Shown here in pieces: positions 40,921 through 51,700 of a stretch of DNA of 64,000 nt. The position numbers and the translations under genes are program-made. How positions within the stretch are numbered: the stretch's first letter is position 1; each line of letters starts with the position of its first letter. This stretch comes from Rebecca billardiae RCC1528 (lineage: Eukaryota; Haptophyta). The DNA is taken from assembly GCA_965240325.2 (NCBI GenBank), contig OZ251226.1:2728001-2792000 (forward strand), in the 5' to 3' direction. A model generated the notes under the pieces. The model saw only the letters and a list, made by a program, of their open reading frames with translations, did no database searches and had not been told where the DNA came from.

Positions 40921-41307
40921 TCACGCTTCCTGCAAGTCATCCAAGCCGAGCTCGAGCCACTTGTCCTCTTGCTTCGTCTGCGGCTGTCCGATGGCGCGCG
41001 CATCCTCCGCCTCGCCCACGGGCATGTCGATCTCCGGCGGGATGTCTATGCCTGCGCGCCCGCGCGGCAGCGCGCGGCAACAAAACCACAGGGCATCAGA
41101 GAGAGCCGCCACGAGGGGAAGGGCGCGAGAAGGTGACGCTTGCGCGCGCGTACTGTCGTCGGCCAGGGTCTCGCGCCGCCATTCGTCGTCGACGACATCG
41201 AGCACGGCGTTGCGGTGCAGGTACGCGACAAATCGCGAGTCGGCCGCCATCCTTGCTGTCACGAGCGCAAGCGAACTGACGGAGCCGACGCTCACCCGCT
41301 TGCGCAT
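40921..41307 (-). CDS. APC13: Anaphase-promoting complex subunit APC13
   Basis: Two exons (41307-41154 and 41051-40921; 102 nt intron, gtacgc...gcgcag) close in phase to 94 residues. The conserved APC13/SWM1/BONSAI signature is present: FVAYLHRNAVLDVVDDEWRR, then ETLADDSIDIPPEIDMPV, and a C-terminal KQEDKWLELGLDDLQEA, matching the family pattern (D)DEWR.D.LP.DDI.(I/L)P followed by a Trp-containing helix. Family members are 70-95 residues, so the length fits. APC13 stabilises the TPR subunits of the anaphase-promoting complex, the E3 ligase that triggers anaphase. A start at the downstream MAADSRF is also possible. Its start codon is only 111 bp from that of INCENP on the other strand. Confidence 0.8.
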   Translation of the reverse strand: MRKRVSVGSVSSLALVTARMAADSRFVAYLHRNAVLDVVDDEWRRETLADDSTRAQASPSRALPLVAALSDALWFCCRALPRGRAGIDIPPEIDMPVGEAEDARAIGQPQTKQEDKWLELGLDDLQEA

Positions 41308-41418
41308 CCGGACTCTTGCATAGAAAGTCCGGGCTGCCCAGCACACTCAATCGCGAATTCAAAGTGGTCCTCACGAGCGGGGTCTCGACGCCCGCCTTGG
41401 CGCTGACGTGGGCCGGGC
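41308..41418. promoter_or_regulatory. APC13-INCENP shared divergent promoter, 111 bp
   Basis: Lies between the two start codons of two mitotic genes. No core motif is recognised. A bidirectional promoter is inferred from the spacing. Confidence 0.5.
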
Positions 41419-44400
41419 ATGTCGACGCTCCAGGCCATCCTGGCGCACGTGCACGAGCGACATGCGGAGCATTTGAAGGAGTGCGATACTGCATTCGACG
41501 AGACGATGCACTGGCTCCAGGAAACTCTCGCGACCAACCTGAAGAGCGTCGCGTCGCAATCGTGCGCGCGGCTCGCGCCATTGCCGCGCGTGCGTCCTGA
41601 TCGCGGCGACCACACTCGCTGCGGCCGCGAATGCCCCCCCGCGCTGTGCTGATTGAGTGTTTGTCCCATCCCCTGCCACGCCCCTCGCATGACGCTCCCG
41701 CTTGCCCTGCTCAGCAATGCGATTGGCCTGACACACCCAAAGCTGGAGCGCAAGGCTGCTCGGCCGGTGCGCACGCGGCGTGGGTTGCAGACCGTGCAGG
41801 TGTGCGCCGGCCGCGCGTGGTCGATGGGTCCTCCGCGCGCGCTCGAGTGCTCACGCGAGTCGCCGTTCGCGCCGTTCGCACGTGCGCGCAGGAGGATGAG
41901 GACGCCGACGAGGCGCGCGACAAGGAGAACAGGCGTGAGCCTGCCGCGCAGCAGCCGAGCGCACCGGTGCTGCCTGTCAAGCGCAAGTCATCGGGCAACG
42001 ACGAGGACGAGAGCGGCGCGCGAGATGAGGGGCCGGCAATCAGCGAGCCAGAGCCTCGGCGCACGCGGCGCGCGCAGGAGCCCGCGCGCGAGCCGATGGA
42101 CACGGAAGATGGCCCGGCGGGCGGCGCGGTGCCCGCAGGCCGCGCGACTCGCGACGCTGCACCTGTCGCCGATGCGCCCGAGCCCGCGGAGGTGGCGCCC
42201 ACGGAGTCAAGCCCAGCGGCGGCCGACACGCTGGATCCGAGCAAGCTCAACGTGAAGCAGCTCAAGGAGGAGCTGAAGGAGCGCGGACTGCCCACCAAGG
42301 GCCTCAAGGCGGAGCTGGTCGCACGGCTGCAGGAGGCCCTGAGCGCCGACGGCGGCGCGAGCGACGCGCCTGGCGCACCCGACGCGTCCGTGGGCGCGCA
42401 CGCGGCGAGCGGCGGCGAGGCGGGCGGTGGCGAGGGCAGTGGCGGAGATGCGAGCGCACGCGCCGGCGCGGACGAGCAGTCCGCGCGGCCGAGCAGCGGG
42501 CCCGTCCGCATGAGCGAGATCGACTGGGCGCGCATCGCCGAGGACGGCCTCAAGAGCTCAGAGCCATCGCCTGCGCTCACCGCGGCCGGGGGGCCACCCG
42601 CAGCGCCTGGCCAGAAGCACGCGCCGACGGCCGCCGTGGCGGCGGCTGCGCCGGCTGCGGCGGGCGCCTTGTCAAGCGAGCCGACCCGCGCGTCGGACGC
42701 GCCCCCGATGCCCGAGCGGGCCGTGCAGCAGGCGCGCCGCCGCCGCAGTGATCTCACCAACCTGCCGGCCGCGCCAGCGCCCGCGCCCGCGCCCGCCCCG
42801 ACGGCTGCGGGCGCGCCGAGCGCGCCCGCCGCTGTGCCCGCTTCGAGCGCTCCAGCTACCGAGCGGGCGGTGGCGGCGGAGGGCGCGGACGCGAGCGATG
42901 TGGATGCGGCGACAACGGGCACCATGCGCAGCCGCGTCGGCGCGCCGACGCCGCCCGGCTCGTCGCCCGTCGCGCCCAGCCCGCTCGACCCTCTGAGCAC
43001 GCTGCGCGCTCTGCACGCGTCGCGCGCGGCCGTGGACGCCGCTGCCGACTCGGGCACGGCCGTCGCGGCGCCGCCGTGGCTGGATGCGGGCGGGCCGTCG
43101 AGCGAGGCGGTCGACGGGCTGAGGCGCAAGCTGGACAGCCTGAAGGCGAACCAATCCGCACAGTCGGGCAAGGCCACGCCCCTGGCCGTGCTCGCGGCCG
43201 CATCCAACGCGCCAGGCGCGGCCGCCGCTGGCGCGCTGAGCGCCGTCGCGCCCGGCTCAGGTCCGGCCTCGCCTGCGGAGCCGCTGGCAGCGCGGCTGAC
43301 GGCGGTGACGGCGGCGTCGCCGGGCTGGGCGCCCCATTCGCCCAGCCTGTCCACCGCCCCTCCGACCGCGCGGCCCACGCCAGAGCTCGCCAACTCTGCG
43401 GCAGCGGGCGCGAGCGCGAGCGCCAAGCGCGCGGCGCACTCGGCCGCCGAGGCCGCGCCCGCCGTGGCGCCGGCTGAGGCCGAGCCGCTGCCGGATGCGC
43501 CCGCGCAGCCTGCGCCAGCCGTGGAGGCGTCGGAGGCGCCCGCGGCCATGGAGGTGGACGAGCCCGCGCCCTCCACCGCGGCGGCAGCCCCCGAGCCGAC
43601 CGTCCGCCCGGACGACGTGGCTGTGCAGCTCGAGCAGCAGGATGCGCCGCCCGCCGCTGCCGCGGTCGCGCAGCCCGATGGCCAGCGCGCGGCCGCGCCG
43701 GCCGAGGCTGCCCCCACGGCCCCCCAGCCGCAGCCGCGGCCGCAGCCGCAGCCGCAGCCGCAGCAGCCGCCTGCGAAGCGCGGGCCCATCTCAACGCTCG
43801 CGCGCACGATCGGCGGCGTGCTGCTGTCCTCGTCGCACCGCGCGCCCGACGCCGCCCCTGCCGTCGGCGGGAAGGGCGGCGGCGCGCACGGCGCGGCCGC
43901 GGCGCACGGCGGCGCCGGCGGCAGCAGCAGCGCGCAGCAGACGGCGGCGGCCGCCGACGCGCGGCGAGCGCGGGAGGAGGAGGAGCGGCGCAAGAAGGAC
44001 GAGAAGAGGCGGCGCGTCGAGGAGGTGGCGGCGCGCAAGCGCGAGGAGGATGCCGCGCGCGCGAGGGCGCTCGAGGAGAAGGAGCGGCAGCGGCGCGAGC
44101 GCGAGCTGGCCGAGCACAAGCGGCGCGCTGAGGAGGTGCGGGGCGCGGCGCCGCCGGGCGCGGCGTGGCTGCTCGCCGCGCGCCCGGCTGCGAGCACGCG
44201 CGCGCACGCTTGCTCACGCGTCGCACGCCCCGCGCGCGCCGCGCGCGCCGCGCGCCCGCAGGAGGAGGCGCGCAAGCGGAGAGCGCAGGAGGCGGCAGAG
44301 GAGCGGACGCGCCGCGTGCGCGATGAGGCCGCCGCGCGCCAGCGCGCGCTGCAGCACAAGGAGGCGGAGCGCGCGCAGCGGGAGGAGCTCTTCCGGCGCA

Positions 44401-45117
44401 AGAAGGAGTTTGAGGAGGCCGAGCGCAAGAAGAAGGCGGCCGCCGCTGCCGCTGCTGCCGCGTCCGCGGCCGAGCGCGCGCGGGCCGCCGACGCGCCCGC
44501 TGCTCCGACCGCGCTGCCGCCGCCGCCGCCGCCCGCCGCCGCCGCCGCCGCCGCGAGCAAGCCCACCGCCCTGCCGCCGCCGCCCCCCGCCGCAGCCTCG
44601 GCGGCGGCGGCACTGCCTGCCGCTGGTGCGCTCGGCGCCAAGCCCCGCGCCTCCTCGGGCGCCTCCTCCACCAACTACCCGATCTCGGACCCCAAGTCCT
44701 CGGACGAGGAGGACGAGTCTTCAGACGAGGACGAGGCCGCCAACGACCCGCGCAAGAAGATCCCGTCGTGGGCAGCGCCGGACAAGCTCAAGGCGGCGCT
44801 CGAGAAGCAGCTGACCGGTGCGCGCGAGGCGTGCGCCGCGCGCTGTCTCGCGCCGCCCCTCGTTCACACTCGGCTGCGTGCCCCCCCCCCCCCCCCCGCC
44901 GCCGCCGCCGCCGCCCCACGGCTCAGCTGATCCGGACGACGTCTTCTCAAACGTCGAGACGTGCGACCTCGCGGACATCTTCGCCGCGGGCAAAGCAGCC
45001 GCCAAGGACAAGTACTCCAGGCGCGGCTCGTCGGGCAACTGGAAAGCGGACCAGCTGACGTGGAAGGAGGTCCACGAGTACAACCAGGCTATGGGGTACT
45101 ACCAGCAGAACAAGTAG
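41419..45117 (+). CDS. INCENP: Inner centromere protein INCENP with a SAP domain
   Basis: Five exons (41419-41561, 41715-41799, 41892-44135, 44262-44817, 44927-45117) close in phase to 1,072 residues. The N-terminal helix (MSTLQAILAHVHERHAEHL, then DETMHWLQETLATNL) resembles the INCENP helix that binds survivin and borealin. An acidic/basic linker with KENRREP follows, then a SAP domain (about 192-227, LDPSKLNVKQLKEELKERG and KAELVARLQEAL). A long Ala/Pro-rich disordered region leads to a charged single alpha-helix (about 770-890, EEERRKKDEKRRRVEEV). The C-terminal IN-box (about 962-1030) has NYPISDPKSSDEEDESSDED, KKIPSWA and DPDDVFSNVETCDLADIF, which activates Aurora B. It scaffolds the chromosomal passenger complex. 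The SAP domain is not a usual INCENP part. Confidence 0.88.
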
Positions 45118-45416
45118 GCGCTGTGCGGCCCGGTCCCAGTACCGTTGCCTGACAATGCAGCCGACGGCACTGCCACTGCCACTGGGCCTGGCATGGCACT
45201 GGCGGCAGTCGCGGACTCGGACGGCTCTGCCCGTCTGGCTAGCTCTGCGTCTTAGCGTCGTAGTCGTACTACTCGTAACACAGTGCGTGACACTCACACT
45301 GCGTAGCCTCAGTCTGCGTCTGCAGGCAGTTCGGACTGACGGTGCCCTCCGATCTGCGCAGGCCTGACTGACGCACTGCGGGGACTCGGGCTCGGCTGAT
45401 ATAGCATAATAAGTAA

Positions 45417-45456
<40 letters not shown>

Positions 45457-45589
45457 CGACTACTATTTATAAAAGTTTAATTACGAGTATTAGTAGTAGC
45501 ACTAGTATCCGCGGCACTGAGTCACCGGGCCGGCTGCGCGGCGCGCGACTGCCGGCATGGGCCAGCCAGCCACTACTACGCGTCTAGGT
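45118..45589. other. Intergenic spacer with (AT)n tract
   Basis: Between the convergent 3' ends of INCENP and TRM10. Contains an AT run at about 45419-45454. No gene seen. Confidence 0.65.
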
Positions 45590-46342
45590 CTAGGACGAGC
45601 CATGCTGTGAAATGTACGTTGGCTGGCAACGTTCCGGCTGCTGCCAGCGCGTTGGGATCACCGGCGCGATCGCCGAAGCCCAGTCGCGGGTGTGCCGCAC
45701 GTTGATCAGGATGCTCATGACTGCATTCATTGGCAAAGGTGGCAATGAGTGTGCACGGATGTGCTCCCGGAGCGGTAGCCGAGCATGGCGCACACCCCAG
45801 CGCTCAGCACGCTCGAGTGTCACGCCTTTGATCACCGAGCGGTCAACCAGGCCACCGATCACGAACACGGCAGGCTCGTCGAGCATGGGCGAGCTGAGGG
45901 TGTGCGGCGAGTCCGGCGAAAGATATATGATCTCCTCAGGGCTGAAGTGTGCACATGCTTCGCCTGGCACATTCTCGACACCGAGCCACTTCTCATAGCC
46001 GTCGGGCGCGTGCTCATGAGCAGTGCTTCCTGTGTAGCCGCAGATGTACAGTCCGAATGGGCACTCCGCTGCACGATTCGCGGCGTACAGCCGGCTGAGC
46101 TGCCTGGCAAAGCTCTTGTGCTCCGCCGTGCTCATCATGGTGGCGTACGACGCGTCGACGGCCACGCGCGGGCCAGGACTAATCAATGCCGCAATCAAAC
46201 GCTTGTTTGCGCATGCGCGAACTGGCCCCTTGGCACCAGCGGCCAGGCCGCGCACGAGCATGACCGTGTGCAACACTATCTTCAGGCCTCGCACGGCGAG
46301 AGCGGCCATCCTGAAGACCTCTGTCTCCGAGCAGTCCTGCAT
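45590..46342 (-). CDS. TRM10: TRM10-family tRNA (m1G9/m1A9) methyltransferase
   Basis: ORF of 250 residues from the ATG at 46342 (MQDCSETEVFRMAALAV). The SPOUT methyltransferase core of TRM10 is clear: VAVDASYATMMSTAEHKSF (family VIDCSFD..M..KE), FGLYICGYTG, EEIIYLSPDSPHTL, AVFVIGGLVDRSVIKGVTL (the S-adenosylmethionine knot region GGLVDR...KG.TL), ARLPLREHI and LPMNAVMSILINV, ending VIPTRW. It would methylate N1 of purine 9 in tRNAs. The usual Lys-rich N-terminal helix that binds tRNA is not seen; the segment before the core is hydrophobic (RGLKIVLHTVMLVRGLAAG) and may be mis-spliced or organelle-targeting. The family usually has 290-340 residues, so an upstream exon may be missing. Confidence 0.82.
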   Translation of the reverse strand: MQDCSETEVFRMAALAVRGLKIVLHTVMLVRGLAAGAKGPVRACANKRLIAALISPGPRVAVDASYATMMSTAEHKSFARQLSRLYAANRAAECPFGLYICGYTGSTAHEHAPDGYEKWLGVENVPGEACAHFSPEEIIYLSPDSPHTLSSPMLDEPAVFVIGGLVDRSVIKGVTLERAERWGVRHARLPLREHIRAHSLPPLPMNAVMSILINVRHTRDWASAIAPVIPTRWQQPERCQPTYISQHGSS

Positions 46343-46549
46343 GACGAGCAAACTCACTCACTCTTATTTGCGCCAGCACGAAGTTTCCGGCTTTCCGCGT
46401 GGCAAATCCGCGCCGCCGGCCATCGCTCGGTCGAGCTGTGCACGACGGCAACCTGACGCTCGTGTTGTGCTCGCTCTAGCCGCTCCAGTGTTGCGCCCGC
46501 TACTTCCCACGCGGATCTCCTCCGCAAGGGGCTGCTCGCTGACGTGACC

Positions 46550-46985
46550 ATGGTCATGCTTCTTACCCTTGCGACGAAGCTGGAGCACGATCCGAACGCC
46601 CCAGCGGGGCCGGTGTTCTTCATCAAGATTGCCGAGCAGCACACCCTGCAGGCCGTCGTCGATGCGCTCCAAAAGCTCCTTCACCTGTCGCCATCAGCGC
46701 AGATGGTGCTGCGGTACAACAGCGCCGTGCTCGCAATGAGTGCAAGGCCTCTTGAGGTGTGCGCACGCTGTGCGGATTGCACCTGCAGCGCTCCAGCTTC
46801 TGCGGGGAACACTCACCATTAGGCGCCCAACCCTGTGCGCCTGACAGGTCGGGCTCGGGACGGGCGCGGTGCTCGAAGCAGGGCTAGACGCCGATTCTTT
46901 CTCCCGCTGCGCCAGTAGTGCCCACGTGAACACGCTCCTGGACGTTGAAGACGTGAGCCTGTCCGACATGCTGAACGGTCTTTGA
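46550..46985 (+). CDS. Hypothetical protein, two exons, 5' end uncertain
   Basis: Exons 46550-46756 and 46848-46985 with a 91 nt gtgtgc...gacag intron give at least 114 residues in phase. The sequence reads MVMLLTLATKLEHDPNAPAG and AVVDALQKLLHLSPSAQMVL, then across the junction SARPLEVGLGTGAVLEAGLD, ending LLDVEDVSLSDMLNGL. The frame stays open upstream (HADLLRKGLLADV), so a 5' exon probably exists within the spacer it shares with TRM10. Mixed hydrophobic/helical composition; no family recognised. Confidence 0.5.
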
Positions 46986-48151
46986 GCCACACAGGCGGGC
47001 CTGACGAACGTCCGCCGGCTGGACAACTACTGAATGGGCAATTGGGCCGCTGGGCTCAATCCTGGTGAGTACCGGGGCCTCTGGAAGTCTGGCGCTGGCT
47101 GGCGATGCTGATCGCCCCGCACTTGCCATGCGGTGGTACGATCTGGCTGGCTCGCCGGCTGGCGCCGAGTCCCGCGCAGCTATGAGCTATCCGAGCTACT
47201 AGACTCGGAAGACGTGCCCGGACAGTGGCACGGAGGAGCCCGATTGGATATCACACTCGTATGTGTCGTAACAGAGTCCGCGCGGATGATCAAGTAGAGT
47301 CGTGCGCTGCATGCGGACTTAGTTCAGGCGATGGAAATTAGACTATACTATTTATAATTATTATACAATATAAAATAAATGTTTATTATATGTTAGTTAA
47401 AGTCTTGGGACAACGACGCTCGCCACGGCTCGGACCGCCGGACCGGCACAGTCCGGCACTGCTGACCCGAGTGACCTGATGCGGCGCTGAATTCATGATG
47501 ATATTATCTGCTTGCATCATCCACTAGTAAGTGATCACATATTTAATAGCCGCCTCAATGCTGAGACTCACCACTAGGCACTACCAGCTGCGCTGCTGCG
47601 GCGGTGTTTCCTGTAACACCGAGTTTCCTGTAATACAGTCAAATGTCAATTTCATCCTCGCGCGGCATTCATCTTGCGCGCATATGTAGCTAGTCATCAG
47701 TATTACTTATTCAAAATGACCGCGCATTCCGCGGTACTTTTTTTCGTAGAATCACCGTGGCTGGAGCCCGCGGTCTGCGGACGATGCCGGTCGTTCGCCG
47801 CAGGCCGCGCAGACCGCGCCCGGGTCGCTCGTCAGTCAGCCCCGGTCCTGGTCGGCGCAGTGGCGGGCGCTGGCGCCGGCGGCGCGCCGCGCTCGGTCTC
47901 ACCGGGTCAGACTTGACAGACACAGAGTCACGCCCGGACTTCCGACGTCCAGGCAAATCATAACCTGATCGTCGACATACGTTATAATCAGTCTTAAACA
48001 TCCGCCTATAATTCAGTCCGAGACTGCGTGATCAGGCGAATAAGTGAAGGCGCCCGGCCGCCCGCTGTCTGAAATGAATTCTGGTCAGTTACGTCTTGCG
48101 TCTCAGTACGTTAGTTAGAATATTTACATATGCATATATATATAGCAGTTG

Positions 48152-48153
<2 letters not shown>

Positions 48154-48218
<65 letters not shown>
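48154..48218. repeat. (TA)n microsatellite, ~65 bp
   Basis: Uninterrupted TA run flanked on both sides by gcagttgta(a/g). Confidence 0.95.
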
Positions 48219-48223
<5 letters not shown>

Positions 48224-49058
48224 TCATACATACATACGTAGCAGTTGTAGCCGTAGGCCACGCAGCTACGCTGCCCCGGGTGATTCGACTCGTAACTCGG
48301 TCAGTCCGAAATTCTAGCTACTCTAGCTAAGTGGCGCCGGCGGGGGCGGCGGCCGACTCGCCCTGGCGCCGGGCCCAGTGGTGAGTGGTGCCCGCTTCGA
48401 ATCTCGCCGGCCGGCGGCCCGGCCTTCGGCCTTCGGGGCCGGGCTATCACTATCACAGCAGGCTTCATATATCCGAATCACGCGCGCCGCGCCCGCGCGT
48501 GGGATCGATACATTTCGAGTGATTTCGGTCCCACCCACGGGTGTGGCCGTGAGTCCTACGGCCCTGTCAAACTCCAAAGCAGGCGCAGCGCAATCAATAT
48601 AAAATCATCGCGCAGCAGCATGTCGTGGCGTCGGTGGCGACGTCATGACACGATGACACGTTGTATCAGACGCGTTATTTCAAAAAGCGGATTAATTTAT
48701 TTTTCGATAATCGTCAATCGATCGGTGCTCGAATTCATTATCGGCCGGGTCTGATCAATGCGACGATACTAAATCCGAGCAGACCAGGTACTGTAGCACT
48801 GTGATGATCGGCCTATCGGGCATCGTGCGGCCCACGGACGGCCTGCGACCCCGCGTGGCCACCTTGGCAGTGACTCAGTCAGACATTCACAGTGAGTGTG
48901 AGAGGCGGAGCCTCCCGGGCGGGAGCCGTCAGCCGACGCCCGACGGGCCGAGTAAGAGTTGGCAGCGCGACCCGGCGCCTGGCTCAGACAGTAGATAGAA
49001 GGTCGTGAATTGAGTACGCGAGTCCCAGGAGCAGGCCGCGGAACTGTTAAGACTGCTG

Positions 49059-49216
<158 letters not shown>

Positions 49217-49420
49217 CAGCTATAACTATAACAGCAGTACTTCGCTGATAACGCCGCAACGGCTATGTAGTCGAACGCGGACTCGTCACGAAAGACGACA
49301 AACAAATGGGCACCGTGCAGCAGCAGGCGGGCGTGCAGCGCCGAGACTGGTGCCGGCCGCGTCGCTGAGGCGGCGGCATCCGTGTCCGATCATAGAGCAG
49401 AGACGCGTCCCTCTCGGTGC

Positions 49421-50497
49421 TCACGACTGCTCTGGCTGTGGATCCGGTTTGGATCCTCGCCGCACACTGTTCCGCTTGGACGTGGAGCTGCGCCGCTGGT
49501 GCTGCGTGAGCTTCTCCACGACCACCTGCTGCTGCACGGCTGCGGTGATGGACAGGCGTAGCTGTCGCGAGGCCGTACTCGGGCTCTTTGCATGCATCTC
49601 CGCGCTCGAGTGCGCGCGCATTGGCGCCCGCAAGGCGTCGTATAGGTCGTCCTCGTCGGCGGAGCGCTTCGACTTGAGCGGGTACGGCATCGGGAAGTGC
49701 GCTTGGACGAGCGGCTGCGTCGCAGAGCGCTTCGCGTGCATTCGCAGCGGCGAGGTGTGCTTGATTCTGCCAACCTCGGGCGAGAGCGTTTGGCTCTCGC
49801 CGAGCGGCGCAGGGGCTTCACGGCGCCCCCTGAATGGCGAGCCGACTCGCCGTACGCGCTCGACGAAGCTGCTGCGAACGGGCGGCAGCGCCGATTCGCT
49901 GTGCTGCTTGCGCAGCACGCGTGAGAGCAGCACGCTCGCCCCGCGGGAGGTGGGCGGACTTGCGCTCCTCTCGGCGCGCTCACTGTTGCTGCCGCGCTCG
50001 CTGTTGCTGCCGCGCGGCTCCACACGACGAGCCATGGGCTCGGGCGTCTTGTCGCCGATGACGTCCGCTGCCGACGCCACGTGCTCCACCTCCTCATCAG
50101 AGGAGTCGGAGGAGTCCGCCTTGGTGAGAGTGACGGGGACCGCAGGCTGCGCAGGCGCAGGAGGCTCGCGCGCCTGCGCTCGCGCCGCGGGGAGTTTCAG
50201 ATCGAGCGCCATCGACAGTGAGCCCTCCTCGTCGTCAGACTCGTCGGTGTCCTCCCCGTCCTCCTCCTCGTCCAAATCGTCCTCTTCGCTCCAGCCACGC
50301 TCGTTCCCATACATCCGGTGCCCCTGCTCGTCATGCTCGTCCGCGCCAGGGAGCTCGGCGAGCCACGTGTGCAGCTCGTCTTTCGTAACTAGAAAACCCA
50401 TAGGCGCCATCTTGCCCACCGCCGGGCACGTCGCCTCGTACGGCGACGCCGGCGAGGGCGCCGGCGCACGGGTGGGCTTGGCGCCGGGCAGTGCCAT
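49421..50497 (-). CDS. Acidic, Ser-rich hypothetical protein
   Basis: Single-exon ORF of 358 residues from the ATG at 50497 ([16 protein letters not shown]). A short possible globular segment ([20 protein letters not shown]) is followed by a strongly acidic stretch ([20 protein letters not shown]) and then Ser/Arg-rich sequence with many SP and RRxS sites (RHTSP-like, [18 protein letters not shown]), which suggests phosphorylation. No catalytic domain or membrane segment. Composition is unlike the antisense frame, so I consider it real, but no family is recognised. A perfect 20 bp hairpin lies 51 bp upstream of its start codon. Confidence 0.6.
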   Translation of the reverse strand: MALPGAKPTRAPAPSPASPYEATCPAVGKMAPMGFLVTKDELHTWLAELPGADEHDEQGHRMYGNERGWSEEDDLDEEEDGEDTDESDDEEGSLSMALDLKLPAARAQAREPPAPAQPAVPVTLTKADSSDSSDEEVEHVASAADVIGDKTPEPMARRVEPRGSNSERGSNSERAERSASPPTSRGASVLLSRVLRKQHSESALPPVRSSFVERVRRVGSPFRGRREAPAPLGESQTLSPEVGRIKHTSPLRMHAKRSATQPLVQAHFPMPYPLKSKRSADEDDLYDALRAPMRAHSSAEMHAKSPSTASRQLRLSITAAVQQQVVVEKLTQHQRRSSTSKRNSVRRGSKPDPQPEQS

Positions 50498-50547
50498 GCT
50501 GCTCACGCCCCCACCCGTTCCAGAAACGCGATTAGTTCGGACATGAT

Positions 50548-50588
50548 CCGGGAGCTCATAGGTCGTGACACGACCTATGAGCTCCCGG
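50548..50588. repeat. Perfect 20 bp inverted repeat with 1-base loop
   Basis: ccgggagctcataggtcgtg (50548-50567), one base, then its exact complement (50569-50588). It sits between the acidic-protein gene and the foldback repeat and could be a regulatory cruciform or a transposon tip. Confidence 0.85.
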
Positions 50589-51700
50589 ACCACAGTGGGC
50601 GCACGCGGGGCCGCGGCCGTTGAGAGGGGGCGGGGGCGGGCGGGCGACGTCGACGTCGCGGCGATCCACGCACTCTGCTGTCGAAGAGTTGCTGTTTGCG
50701 CCGCGCGCCGCGCTGGCGGGGCGGCCGGGACCCACGCGCGCCTTCGAACCCCCGGCGCCCGCGTGCTCATCGGCTTCCTCCGCCTGCGAGTAGCCCACGA
50801 CCGCGCCCGCCGCGCTCTTTGAGTGGGTTGACCGCGCCCGAGCCTGCTCGCCGCCGAGCGCGGGGATGAGTGAGCACGTCGCGAGGCGGCGATCGCGGTC
50901 GGGCGATCGCATGAGCCCATTTGGGCCCCATCTGCCACGGCGCGACCGCTTCAGCATGCGTATGTGACCCCACTTGTCATGGATGTCGGGTAGCGGGCGA
51001 GCACTGTCGGCCAGCGTGTCCGCGCGCGCCGCGCCTGTGCAGGGCCAGACGGGTCGGAAACACATCACAGTTGGCATCAGGACATGCTGATTACCGTGTA
51101 TTGCCCAGCGTGGGCCAGCAAGGGCATGACCTTCACTGCTCTGCCAGCTCGCAACGTGCGTCAATGCTGACGGCAACTCTCTGGTCGCCAGAAGAACTTG
51201 CTTGAGTTCTCGTCGCGAACACGGCAGGCGTCGCATAACTACAGATATGCTGACCAATCGTGCCAGCCAGTTTGCGTAGTGCAGACATCACGAGACGCCA
51301 CGGAGCGGCATCCGACCCGTATAGCCTTGCGCGAGCGCGCGCGCGCGCGCGGACATGCTGGCTGACAGTGCTCACCTGCTACCCGACATGAGACAACCCT
51401 GACATGTGGGGTCACATACGCATGCTGAAGCGGTCGCGCCGTGGCAGATGGGGCCCAAATGGGCTCATGCGATCGCCCGACCGCCATCGCCGCCTCGCGC
51501 CGTGCTCAACTCATCCCTGCGCTCGGCGGCGAGCAGGCTCGGGCGCGGTCAACCCACTCAAAGAGCGCGGCGGGCGCGGTCGTGGGCTACTCGCAGGCGG
51601 AGGAAGCCGATGAGCACGCGGGCGCCGGGGGTTCGAAGGCGCGCGTGGGTCCCGGCCGCCCCGCCAGCGCGGCGCGCGGCGCCCAAGTCACGTATATCTC
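50580..51700. mobile_element. ~1.1 kb foldback repeat
   Basis: About 50698-51057 is repeated in reverse complement at about 51311-51682 with scattered changes; the loop between is about 250 bp. The stretch from 50580, outside the left arm, belongs to the same dispersed repeat seen at 35640-36010. All ORFs in it are mirrored on the other arm and none has a recognisable product. It looks like a non-autonomous foldback element. Confidence 0.75.

Noticed and set aside
41711-44674. 987-codon minus-strand ORF
   Set aside because: Antisense shadow of INCENP; Ala/Ser-rich with no motif.
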